A stretch of 64,000 nt of DNA. Source: Croceimicrobium sp965658275 (GTDB lineage Bacteria; Bacteroidota; Bacteroidia; Flavobacteriales; Schleiferiaceae). Numbering within the stretch: position 1 is the stretch's first letter; the number at the start of each line of letters is the position of its first letter. Below are positions 6,565-15,486 of the stretch, one piece after another. The position numbers were made by a program, and so were the translations under genes. The notes under the pieces were generated by a model that saw only the letters and a list, made by a program, of their open reading frames with translations, was not told the DNA's origin and did not search any database. The stretch is from positions 1 through 64,000 of the forward strand of contig CBFHRN010000004.1 in NCBI GenBank assembly GCA_965658275.1, read 5' to 3'.

Positions 6565-7539
6565 CTATTCCTCCAGAAGATCGTTCAATTCGCTAAGATC
6601 GGGCTCAATAATAATCTCGGTGCGGCGGTTTTTAGCTTTACCCTCTGGAGTATCATTGTCTGCAATTGGCATATACTCACTGCGACCTGCGGCAGTAATA
6701 TTGGCCTTATTCACTCCTTCATTAGAAACAATTATTTTCACAATGCTCGTTGCTCGCATTACGGAAAGGTCCCAGTTATCTTTCACTGCTGTTCGCCCGT
6801 TAAATGCATCCGCATCAGTGTGACCTTCAACCGTTACTTGCAAATCACGATTCTCTGCAAGCACCACTGCCAACTCATCCAAAGCCTTTTTTCCTTCTGC
6901 TTGAACCTCCCAGCTCGCCGAGGGGAATAAAAGCTTATTGGATAAAGAAACATACACTTTACCATCGCGATCTTCAACGGTTAATCCTTTTCCATCAAAA
7001 TTGAGCAGAGCATCTTTCAAGCGCTGACGAACGGTTTGCACTGTGCTGTCTTTTCGGGCAATGGCAGACTCTAATTCGCTAATTCGAGCTTCCCGTGACT
7101 GCATAGCCGCGCTTAATTTCTCGAGGCGTTCATTCTCCAAACGAAGTGAATCTTCCTTGCGGGAAAGCTCCTCTTGAAGCTTATTAAGCTTAGCTACTAA
7201 CTTTTGATTCTCCTTCTGGTTGCTCGCCAACAAGTTGTTGTTGTTTTCGAGTAGGTATTCATAGGAGCGACTTAGGTCTTGGTAACGACTTTGAAGGGAA
7301 GATAAAGCCGCTGCAGATTCGGCTGATTTTTCTCGAAGAGTAGAAAGCTCCTGCTCTAGGTTCACTATTTTCCCTTCCGCTAGCTTTAGAGACGATTGCG
7401 CTTGATCACGGTTCTTGCGTAGATCGACATTTTCCGCTTCTAAGTCTGCGAATTTCGACTGTAACTCTTTGTATACTTTGGAGCTCACACACGAGCTAAG
7501 TCCAAATACCAAAATGGAAAAAAGGGCGATTTTCTTCAT
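6565..7539 (-). CDS. OmpA-family lipoprotein with long coiled coil
   Basis: With the ATG at 7539 the product has 324 residues. It has a lipoprotein signal (MKKIALFSILVFGLSSC, lipidated Cys17), a coiled coil from about 20 to 185 rich in Glu, Leu, Lys and Ser, and a C-terminal OmpA peptidoglycan-binding domain (VEGHTDADAF ... AAGRSEYMP ... KNRRTEI). It should be anchored in the outer membrane and bind peptidoglycan. A longer frame begins upstream at 7674, but its extra 45 residues overlap the preceding gene and have no signal character. It follows the Ig-like lipoprotein gene on the same strand. Confidence 0.88.
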   Translation of the reverse strand: MKKIALFSILVFGLSSCVSSKVYKELQSKFADLEAENVDLRKNRDQAQSSLKLAEGKIVNLEQELSTLREKSAESAAALSSLQSRYQDLSRSYEYLLENNNNLLASNQKENQKLVAKLNKLQEELSRKEDSLRLENERLEKLSAAMQSREARISELESAIARKDSTVQTVRQRLKDALLNFDGKGLTVEDRDGKVYVSLSNKLLFPSASWEVQAEGKKALDELAVVLAENRDLQVTVEGHTDADAFNGRTAVKDNWDLSVMRATSIVKIIVSNEGVNKANITAAGRSEYMPIADNDTPEGKAKNRRTEIIIEPDLSELNDLLEE

Positions 7540-7634
7540 GTATAGGAAATTGATAGTCAAAAATACAAGGCTTTGAAGCCCCACAGGGGTTAGGGGCCAA
7601 TACTTAACAACGATGAATTGTTGATTTCTACCTC

Positions 7635-9278
7635 CTATTTTGGTTTGTAATACCACTCGATACCAAGCTCCCAATTGGCTCGGATCTCTAATCCCTCTTG
7701 ATACGGAATTCTTCTTTCCGGAACTCGGTTTAGCAGGAAGTCACCCGCACTAAATTTTCCATCGTCGTTAGAGTCTTGAATTAAGAACACTTTGAACTTC
7801 CTGGGAATCTCATTCTTTATGGTTACGACTGTGCTATCTTGAAACGTCTTCCACAAGTAAGGCTGACCTTTCTCTTCTTGAATTTCCAAAATATATGCAG
7901 TGCTACTATCCGCAACTTTAACTTTAAAATCAATAGAGCCCAAGTCCTCTCCTACGAAATACTTATAATCAAATCTCTGTTTGGACTCAGAAACTAAATC
8001 AATGGAAGAAAAGGCCCCTGCCTTTAATTCCAATTTTATGTCGGATGAATGTGGAGGATAATAATACCAGAGGAAAGGATCGTTAGAGTCGGGCAGAGGC
8101 AGTAGATTTAAACTATCCGAACCAGTAATGTATAGAACCGAGTCCTTTTCCCATTTTAAAATGGGTCGATTAGACCGCAGTTTAATGGTATCTCTTCTTC
8201 GGATTTCTTTCACAGGGCTCTTCATCTTCAAACTGATTTCCGGCATTTGGCGTAAAAGAACCGTAACCACAGAATCAACAAATAAGCTATCGTAATTGAG
8301 CTTAAACCGGAGACTGTCTGCCTTAAAGGCAAAGTAGTAGTTAAGTGTATCGTGTTTCTCGGAAAAGTAAAAGAAGCCCGAGTCTGCGGGAACATCTAAG
8401 ACCTCTATCTCTAAGGAATCCGCCGCCAAGGCCCAAGCTAATTGGATATGACCCGGTCCTTCTTGGCGGGCATTGTAAAACCTTTGCTGTTGCTCTGGCT
8501 CATAGGAAAAGAGATGTAAATCATAAATCGTATCCGGACTAATCAAAATGGTGTCGGGCCAGAAAGCCATTTCGTCCTTAGGATTATTCCGCTTAAAGTC
8601 GCCGTCTTTGTCTTCAAAAGCCGCTAAAACATATCGCCCGCCTTTTATATTGGTCATTTCAAAGCCACCTGCTTCATCGCTAAAGGAATAATAATCAGGT
8701 CGTTCTTTCAGTAAAAAAGAATCACGGCCTGTTTTACGATCGGCCAAGTACAAGGCTACCAAAAGGTCCTTTTTGGCTTCGCCCGAATAAGCATCATTAA
8801 TATGACCACGAAGCATCAAGGAATCGATATAAGTCCCTGTGGAAAATACATACTTGAAGTTCTTATTCACATTCCCCTCCGTTAGATCCGCTAAGGCTGA
8901 GCCAAAGGAAATAATGTAAGTAGTGCTATCTCTTAAACTATCCCCTAATTCGATCATAACCTTTTTACCGCGCCCCTTAACAACCAAATCTTCTTTTAGA
9001 AGGGGGCTAATATTGATTTGATCAAAAGGGTTTTTAAGTTGAATGTACTCCTCAAACACCAACTCCACTTGGGAGGCCTTGAAATTGATGGTGAGATTAG
9101 CCGGATAGGATGTATCTAATAATGGGGCAAGGGTGTCTTTGGGACCACCACCAGGACTAGACTTGCTGGCGCAGGAACTAATCGAAATCTCAAATAGTGC
9201 TAGGACCAAAATAAAGAATACCAAAAAGCTCGGAAATGAGCGAAATGGATTTTTAGGGCTTTGAGATTGTTCTGTCAT
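7635..9278 (-). CDS. Ig-like (SbsA-type) domain lipoprotein
   Basis: The 547-residue product has an N-terminal hydrophobic segment ending in a lipobox-like ISSC (Cys36), followed by the CASxxxPGGGPKD pattern seen in many Bacteroidota surface lipoproteins. The next 100 residues (APLLDTSYPANLTINFKA ... IISFGSALADLTEGN) match an SbsA-like Ig domain. Later come beta-rich segments, including a carboxypeptidase-regulatory-like stretch (GGFEMTNIKGGRYVLAAFED). The exact role is unknown; a structural or envelope role is inferred. The cytoplasmic extension before the hydrophobic stretch is unusually long, so a later start is possible, but no better ATG is evident. Confidence 0.8.
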   Translation of the reverse strand: MTEQSQSPKNPFRSFPSFLVFFILVLALFEISISSCASKSSPGGGPKDTLAPLLDTSYPANLTINFKASQVELVFEEYIQLKNPFDQINISPLLKEDLVVKGRGKKVMIELGDSLRDSTTYIISFGSALADLTEGNVNKNFKYVFSTGTYIDSLMLRGHINDAYSGEAKKDLLVALYLADRKTGRDSFLLKERPDYYSFSDEAGGFEMTNIKGGRYVLAAFEDKDGDFKRNNPKDEMAFWPDTILISPDTIYDLHLFSYEPEQQQRFYNARQEGPGHIQLAWALAADSLEIEVLDVPADSGFFYFSEKHDTLNYYFAFKADSLRFKLNYDSLFVDSVVTVLLRQMPEISLKMKSPVKEIRRRDTIKLRSNRPILKWEKDSVLYITGSDSLNLLPLPDSNDPFLWYYYPPHSSDIKLELKAGAFSSIDLVSESKQRFDYKYFVGEDLGSIDFKVKVADSSTAYILEIQEEKGQPYLWKTFQDSTVVTIKNEIPRKFKVFLIQDSNDDGKFSAGDFLLNRVPERRIPYQEGLEIRANWELGIEWYYKPK

Positions 9279-9328
9279 TCTTTATTCGACTAAAATCTGC
9301 CTCGCAAAGATGGCAAATAAAGGGCGAT

Positions 9329-10024
9329 CTAGGCCTGCGCCAGTGAAAATACCGAAATCTTAATTCCTTCTATCCCCAGCAATGCTTGCACACAGGCTTC
9401 AAGAGTTGCGCCAGTCGTAATAACGTCATCCACGAGCAATATATGATTTGCCTTTTCTTTATGCTTAGGTGCTATTTCAAAAGAACTTGAAACGTTTAGC
9501 CACCTCTCAAAACGATGCTCGCGGGTTTGCGATCCTTGATAACGAGGTCGCTTTAAAAATTGGGGCTGCGTCTTTACACTTATAGCATCAGCTATTCCTT
9601 CAGCGATAAGCGCAGCCTGATTGTATCCTCTTTTTCGTTTCCGCTTTGGGTGTATGGGTACTGGCACTACTAAATCTATGCCCTTAAAAAAGTCCGATTC
9701 ACCGCATTCCAAAGCAGCTTGTTTTCCTAAATACAAGGCTAAATCCGGTCGATCTTTGTATTTGAACTGATGCATTAAGGATTGAACCACTCCTCCTTTG
9801 GAAAAATGAAGCCAAGACGCTGCTTTTTCCAGGGGTACTCGGCCGTGAAACGATCGCATTACAGCATTCCAATGATGTTTGTGGTAATAGGTTCTTGGCA
9901 GCTCCAGAAAGCAAAGCGTGCAAACGAATTGCTCCCCAGGGACTAAGGCTGAAGAGCAAGCGCAGCAATAAGGAGGAAATAAAAAGTTCCAAAGACTATT
10001 TAGATACAGCTTTATTTTTTGCAT
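9329..10024 (-). CDS. comF: ComF family protein (DNA uptake phosphoribosyltransferase-like)
   Basis: The 231-residue protein begins with a zinc-ribbon of paired cysteines (PPYCCACSSAL ... CTLCFLELPR). It ends with a type I phosphoribosyltransferase domain containing the PRPP loop HILLVDDVITTGATLEAC. ComF proteins are needed for natural transformation in several bacteria and are thought to work with DprA and PriA; dprA is also in this window. I place the start at the ATG at 10024, since the longer frame would begin with TTG two codons earlier. It lies 78 bases downstream of the large outer-membrane protein gene. Confidence 0.88.
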   Translation of the reverse strand: MQKIKLYLNSLWNFLFPPYCCACSSALVPGEQFVCTLCFLELPRTYYHKHHWNAVMRSFHGRVPLEKAASWLHFSKGGVVQSLMHQFKYKDRPDLALYLGKQAALECGESDFFKGIDLVVPVPIHPKRKRKRGYNQAALIAEGIADAISVKTQPQFLKRPRYQGSQTREHRFERWLNVSSSFEIAPKHKEKANHILLVDDVITTGATLEACVQALLGIEGIKISVFSLAQA

Positions 10025-10102
10025 GCTCAAAGATTGCGGTAAGGTCCTCTACTTCAAACTCTAAAGCATTTAAAAAGCGCCTGTATCTTGGCCTTGGCTT
10101 TT

Positions 10103-13100
10103 CTAGAAAAATGCTTTCACCTGAACATTTCCTGTATGTATCGCGCTAAGTCCTTCGCTAAACCGGCCATTGTAATTTAAACTAATCACAATATTCTTCA
10201 GCAGGGTTCTTTGAACACCTACTTGCGCTCCTAAATTTCGGCCCGGTTTAAAGGCTTGTAACATTTCGAAAGCAGCGGGGCTATTTAGGACACCCTTAAA
10301 GTCATTGTAAATAAAATCGAGCTCTGAACGTAGGGCGATATTTTGAGCGACATTGTAGTTAAGCTCAAGACCCGCAACCTGTCCTATTAAACTATTGGAA
10401 TAAGTCCCAATGCTTTCTTCACTGCGGTATAAATAGGAAAGACTAAGGGTGAAACTGGAATTCGCTTGATAGGATAAAACCCCTTCATGTTGAAGAGCAG
10501 CGAGGTCGTAGTTGCGTTGAGTAAAATTACCTGAGCGATTAAGTTTATCCTGGTAGCGCCCTCCGTATCGAAGCACAAAATGCTCCCAAAACCCATACCG
10601 TAAATTTAGTCGATGCTCCTCCAAGGATCGCTCCTCAATTCCAAAGCTCAGTAAATTTCGATTGTCATTTCGACTGAAAGTATAATCTCCTCCAAAGATC
10701 AAACTGCTCCGATTAAAAAATAAAGTTTGTCGAAAGGAATTATTTTGGGCGACCAGGATACTATCATTAGACAATTCATCAAATGGATTTAACTCATTAA
10801 GCCCACCTAGTAAAAGGCTTCTGCGCTCGAGTTGATAGGCTGTAATTACCGAAAAACGACGTAAGAACTTCTTCCAATTGAGCTCCGTGCTTTGCCATTG
10901 AGCGGGCGCCTGAACATTTAGGTTTTGGCCAAATTTCACAGAAGAAGTGCGCACAAACTCTAAGTTAGGGCTAAATATTCTTACGAAATTGGCCAAGTCT
11001 GGGGTAGGCGCAAGCTCAAACTCATCCAATTCGCGAACCCCATTTCCATTGTAGTCGACATGGGTATGTGTGCCCGTGCCAGGAGGCACTTCGACATAGG
11101 TGAAACTTCGGCGTGGTTCTGTTCCGGAGCCGCTTTCGTAAAAAGTTTGACTAATTACGGCACGGTTCAGAAAAGGTTGATTGTAGTTTAAGCGGCTGGT
11201 TAATGTTCTTTGTAGAGATAGGTCTTCCGGTGCCTGAATCTTTAAGCTTCTGTAGTAGATCTTATAAGCTAAGCGCCCGCGGTATTGGTTCTGCCAGGCT
11301 CCCCGCAAGAAACTGGTATAGGCGTATGCAAAAGGTTCTAACTTTCCTGTACGAACCGAATCATCATAGCGCTGTAAAAACCCGATTTCGGTAAAGGTTT
11401 TGCTTGTATCTCCCCAACCCTGAAAAAGTTGATACTCAAGGAAAGAATAACTATTAGCCGTGAGGCTATCATTTCCGAAACGCTTTCTGTTCCACTCGCC
11501 AACGCTAGCAAACCCAAGCCATAACTTTGGAAGCCAATAATATCTAGAAGCTACCTGTTCACGCCAAAAGGACTCTTGACGATCGAGGCCCTGAGTTTCT
11601 GTTAAACTAAAATTAAGATCACCTAGCCATTTCTGACTTTGCCAATTAGTTCGAAGGCCTTGCCTCCAGCCTTGTTTTATAGGACTATTTAAAAACTCAA
11701 AAGACAAGGCTACTAGAGAAGAATCGATGAGATAACTTAAACCCAGCTGGCCATTTTGCAAGGCGCCCTGATAGTTAAAAGGTAAATTCCAATCACGAGC
11801 AAATTCCACCGGTCGTATTCGCTCTAAGGTGGTAAAACCCGGATTGTTAAATTCGTAAACCGTCCTTAGGATCAACTCACCCTTACTGAGATTGCGCTTT
11901 AACTGATATTCAAATTTGGCCGCTGCCCCATCGTCATTACTTCGATCTCGGTCAGAAAACAAATTGAGTTGGTTATTACTAAAAGCACCTTCCACCGCAA
12001 GGCTTTGTCGGTTTTCCTGTCCCCAATTGCCTCGAGTACTATAACTTAAAACCTGCAATCGGTTGGGTGCGATTAAAGTGCGAACCGGCGCATACGACCC
12101 TTGAGGAACCCCGTCAACCGGCGCAACCCATTTAAAAACGCGGCCATTAGCATTACTTTGAGCAAGCTGATAATCGCCTTTATTAATTCCGACGAAACTA
12201 AAACTAGCATTGTACAAAGCCCGCGTACTATCTGCACTGAAAACTAAAACCGAATCCATACCCAAGCTATCCACCAATCGATATTGAACCAAAGCTGGAT
12301 TAAAGTCAGATGGAAAGATCGTGGAGGCTTGCGCTCTTTCTAGATCATCACCCACCAAAGCCAGCAAGGCTTTTTCATTATCGCTATAATCTGTGCTAAT
12401 AGGCTGATCCTTGGAGTCTTGTTCGGTGTAATAACGAACCTCACTTTCCCAATTAGATTTCTGCCAAGCCACCGCCCCCTGCGCCACCGATCGTAGGAAA
12501 TTCTGCTCCGTATACTGAAACTCAACTACAATTCGCTTATCCCTAGTAATGGGCTGCAAGGCTGTAAAGCTTATCTCCCCAGCATTGTAATCAATTATAT
12601 AATCAAACTGCTGTCCACGCTTTTGAAGGACACCATCAATATACACACGTTCCGAACCCGAAATAATAATGATAAACTGCTCGCCATTGGCTCCGCGTAA
12701 CTTGTAGGGCCCTTGATTTCCCTCTTCGCCTTGAAAGCGGTTTCTTGCAAATCGTCCTCGCGCTAAGCCTCCTTCTAGGTCAACTTGGTATTGGCTTTCG
12801 CCTGATCTGAACCTTGTAGAAATTCCCGCTCCTGAAATTCGTTTCTCCAATCTCAGAAAATGGTTGTTTGACCGAATATTATAGTCGCCCGCTCTTAATT
12901 TGCCAAAATCCGGGTTTTCAATTTCGAGATACACTCGATCAAAATCACGCAATTGTTGCGTATAGCCTTGGGCCTGAATAGGTACGGTATTGTCACTGAT
13001 ACTAGCTCTAATTGTGGTTTGATTTCCCAAATTGCCACTCAACTGTAAATTCAAAGCCGAGTTTAGGACCGCGTCTTGATTATTTCCAACAGCAACACTG

Positions 13101-13548
13101 CGACTAATACTACCCTGAGAATTGAGTCTATTAAAAGGACTAAAGCCAACTTCCTCTGCTTGATATAAGTCTTCCGGATTAAGAGTCTGCCCTTTCCGAA
13201 GTGGGGGTAAAATGAGACTTGAGTCTCTCAGGCTAAAACGAGATTTCAGCTTAAGATCAAATGTTTGATAAGTCCAATAGATGGTATCCTCAAGAGGTGG
13301 TTCAAAGACCAGATAAGCAGGGTTAGAACCCCTAATGCTGTATGGCACATGAATGGTATCCGCCGAAAGGCGAACAAAAACAAAGCTTTCCTCCAAAAAT
13401 GCTTTCGCAGGAAGTTCCGCTGAGTCGCCAGGTGCAATGATTTGACGCTCCCAGTTTTGAGCGCTCAAGGACCATCCACTAGCTAAAAAGAGCAGGTAAA
13501 AGACCGTGTATTTCCAATTGTTTTGCCGGATATCCTATTAATTTGCAT
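10103..13548 (-). CDS. large SprA-like outer-membrane protein, signal peptide interrupted by an apparent one-base frameshift
   Basis: The main frame encodes about 1,120 residues. Near residue 110 it has a SprA-like block (SQGSISRSVAVGNNQDAVLN, then DFDRVYLEIENPDFGKLRAGD). The rest alternates polar and aromatic residues like a large beta-barrel and ends with Phe-Phe. The frame has no ATG or GTG at its start: the first candidate, a TTG at 13468, lies right at the end of a good signal peptide (KYTVFYLLFLASGWSLSAQ) that is in frame upstream. The only sensible ATG is at 13548 in another frame. Adding one base in the four-T run at 13521-13524 (poly-A on the coding strand) joins the two into an intact protein of about 1,148 residues. 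Either a sequence error or a real or phase-variable lesion could explain this. Confidence 0.75.
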
Positions 13549-13585
13549 GCTATAACGGCAAAATTGCACATTTAAGCTATAGCGG

Positions 13586-14350
13586 ATGAATATCTTCTCA
13601 TATAACGTGAACGGAATTCGCGCTGCAGAGCGCAAAGGTTTGAGCGAATGGTTAGACGGCTCTGGAGCCGATGTACTTTTAATCCAAGAAACCAAAGCCC
13701 AACCTGAGCAAATCGATGAATCGGTTTACCAAGATCTTGGTTATCATTGTTACTGGCACAGTGCCGAAAAAAAAGGCTACAGCGGGGTCGGAATTCTTAG
13801 CAAATCTAAGCCCGACCATGTAGAAGTCGGCTGTGGCATCGATTACATTGACCAAGAAGGACGCATTATTCGAGCCGACTTTGGCGACTTAAGTATCATG
13901 AGTGTTTATGTGCCCAGCGGCAGTAGTGGTGATGCACGCCAAGATCTTAAAATGAAATTTCTTGCGGATTTTGAGAATTATATAAGTCAATTGTTGAAAG
14001 AACGACCTAAGCTTATAATTGGTGGCGACTTTAATATTTGCCATACGGCCATAGACATCCATAATCCCAAGAGCAATAAAGACACTTCAGGTTTTTTACC
14101 GGAAGAGCGCCAATGGGTAAGTGATTTCTTAGAAGTGGGTTTAATTGATAGCTTCCGCTATTTCTATCCTGAAAAAATAGATCAGTATTCATGGTGGTCT
14201 TATCGTGCCAATGCGCGCGCTAATAATAAAGGATGGCGGATTGATTACAATATGGCTAGCACCGCCTTGAAAAAGGATTTAAAGAACGCCGCCATTTGGC
14301 CCGATGCAAAGCACAGCGATCATTGTCCGGTAAGTGTAGAGATAGACTAG
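13586..14350 (+). CDS. xth: exodeoxyribonuclease III
   Basis: The 254-residue protein is an ExoIII/AP-endonuclease-family nuclease for base-excision repair. The catalytic set is visible: Asn7 in NVNGIR, Glu35 in IQETK, the GYSGVGILS segment, GGDFNICHT (Asp and Asn of the active site), WRIDY, and the C-terminal HSDHCPV. Length is usual for the family. It is divergent from the SprA-like gene, and its TAG stop overlaps the convergent omega-amidase stop in a shared CTAG. Confidence 0.95.
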   Translation: MNIFSYNVNGIRAAERKGLSEWLDGSGADVLLIQETKAQPEQIDESVYQDLGYHCYWHSAEKKGYSGVGILSKSKPDHVEVGCGIDYIDQEGRIIRADFGDLSIMSVYVPSGSSGDARQDLKMKFLADFENYISQLLKERPKLIIGGDFNICHTAIDIHNPKSNKDTSGFLPEERQWVSDFLEVGLIDSFRYFYPEKIDQYSWWSYRANARANNKGWRIDYNMASTALKKDLKNAAIWPDAKHSDHCPVSVEID

Positions 14351-15132
14351 GGTCTAAGTTGGAAGGAATCGCGATCCTTTAAAAAGGCAAACCTTTCCCT
14401 TATTTTTTCGAGCTCCGAATAGTTTAACTCTACTACTTCCACCATTTCGGCTCCATCAGGAATCGTAGAAATTTTCTCCCCCAAAGCGTTGTATACGGCC
14501 GAGTCGCCTGAATGGTATATCCCATTACCGTCTTCTCCTATTCGATTCAAACCGGCTAGATAGACCTGGTTTTCTATTGCCCGGGCTTGAAGTAAAGTCT
14601 GCCAAGCTTGCGATCGACGTTCGGGCCAATTAGCGACAAAATATTGGAAGTCGAATTCCTCCGCATTTCGGCACCAAACCGGAAAACGAAGGTCATAGCA
14701 AATCTGCGGGTTGATTTTCCAACCTAAGTACTCCAGAATCAACTTACTGGATCCTGCCGTATACACCTTTTCCTCTCCAGCATAGGAAAACAAATGACGC
14801 TTGTCGTAGTGCTTGAAACTACCATCCGGATAAACGAAGTACAAACGATTGTAGTAATAGTCCTTTTCCTTAACAATTAAGGAGCCTGTAAGAGCGACAC
14901 TTAATTCTTGCGCTTGATCCCTCATCCACTGTAAACCTTCCCCTTCTTTCGAGTCGGCTAATAATGATGGATTCATGGAAAATCCGGTGCTAAACATCTC
15001 CGGTAATAGGATTAAATCTGCCTGTTTACAAGCCTTCAATTTTTCCTTGAAATAGCGAAGGTTTGCTCCTTTGTTTTCCCAAACCAAAGGCGCTTGGATT
15101 AATGCAATTTTTAGGGTTTCCTTGGGGTCCAT
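14347..15132 (-). CDS. nitrilase-family omega-amidase (YafV-like)
   Basis: The 261-residue enzyme has the nitrilase catalytic triad: Glu45 in LPEMFSTGF, Lys111 in YDKRHLFSY and Cys145 in PQICYDLRFP. The SYAGEE segment and the overall length match the YafV/omega-amidase branch. That branch hydrolyses alpha-ketoglutaramate and similar damaged metabolites. The start is the ATG at 15132. It is convergent with xth, with which it shares four bases at the stops. Confidence 0.88.
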   Translation of the reverse strand: MDPKETLKIALIQAPLVWENKGANLRYFKEKLKACKQADLILLPEMFSTGFSMNPSLLADSKEGEGLQWMRDQAQELSVALTGSLIVKEKDYYYNRLYFVYPDGSFKHYDKRHLFSYAGEEKVYTAGSSKLILEYLGWKINPQICYDLRFPVWCRNAEEFDFQYFVANWPERRSQAWQTLLQARAIENQVYLAGLNRIGEDGNGIYHSGDSAVYNALGEKISTIPDGAEMVEVVELNYSELEKIRERFAFLKDRDSFQLRP

Positions 15133-15192
15133 CTTACTTGTGTGCTCAAAGCTACAGAATTCGTTGAAAGGGTCCGCAATTAAGATTAAGGG

Positions 15193-15223
15193 TTTGTTTC
15201 CTGTGGAAAAATGCTTACTTTTG
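15193..15223 (+). promoter_or_regulatory. promoter of intergenic small RNA A
   Basis: TTTG at 15193-15196 and TACTTTTG at 15216-15223 are spaced by 19 bases, an exact match to the Bacteroidota promoter. Predicted start is near 15229. It faces away from the minus-strand omega-amidase gene, so it cannot serve that gene. Confidence 0.7.
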
Positions 15224-15228
15224 ACTGG

Positions 15229-15301
15229 AAGAGCACACGAAGTTTTTTCATTTTTATGTTTTAGTTTTCGTTGAAAGCCACCGGAGACCGGTGGCTTTTT
15301 T
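15229..15301 (+). ncRNA. candidate intergenic small RNA A
   Basis: A perfect promoter (15193-15223) and a strong intrinsic terminator enclose about 73 nucleotides. The terminator stem is GCCACCGG (15277-15284) with CCGGTGGC (15288-15295), extended by A-T pairs, and a T-run runs from 15296 to 15301. Inside, ACGAA and TTCGT may form a small upstream hairpin. There is no coding frame of note. Both flanking genes run on the opposite strand, so the unit is neither a leader nor a 3' tail. Function is unknown. Confidence 0.65.
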
Positions 15302-15319
15302 CATTTTTTAGAGTCCCAA

Positions 15320-15350
15320 TTAGGAAATGTTAAAAAAAATTGTAGCTTAG
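15320..15350 (+). promoter_or_regulatory. promoter of intergenic small RNA B
   Basis: TTAG at 15320-15323 and TAGCTTAG at 15343-15350 are 19 bases apart. Each departs from consensus at one position. The predicted start near 15356 coincides with the left arm of an 8-base-pair helix in the RNA. Confidence 0.5.
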
Positions 15351-15355
15351 TGTCA

Positions 15356-15462
15356 ACTTAACAGGGTTCTTCATTTTATAGGGAAATAGGGTTAGTAATC
15401 TACAGATTCCAAACACTGTTAAGGTATTTAAAGCGGGAGTTGCAGAGTCTCCCGCTTTTTTT
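15356..15462 (+). ncRNA. candidate intergenic small RNA B
   Basis: About 107 nucleotides are predicted. CTTAACAG (15357-15364) pairs perfectly with CTGTTAAG (15416-15423), closing a 51-base internal region. An intrinsic terminator follows: AAAGCGGGAG (15430-15439) with CTCCCGCTTT (15449-15458), and a T-run to 15462. The U-tract is good only in the plus direction, so this is not simply the viaA terminator. It is the second plus-strand unit between two minus-strand genes. No known RNA family is recognised. Confidence 0.6.
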
Positions 15463-15486
15463 ATGCTCTAAAGTCAAAGCTTAGAA

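Noticed and set aside
13483..13695. A 70-codon minus-strand gene between the SprA-like gene and xth
   Set aside because: It overlaps the xth start. Its only informative part is the ATG and first codons of the frameshifted SprA-like gene.
15430..15462. Terminator of viaA on the minus strand
   Set aside because: The hairpin is symmetric, but the U-tract is strong only in the plus direction (seven Ts); on the minus strand it is followed by TTTAAATA.
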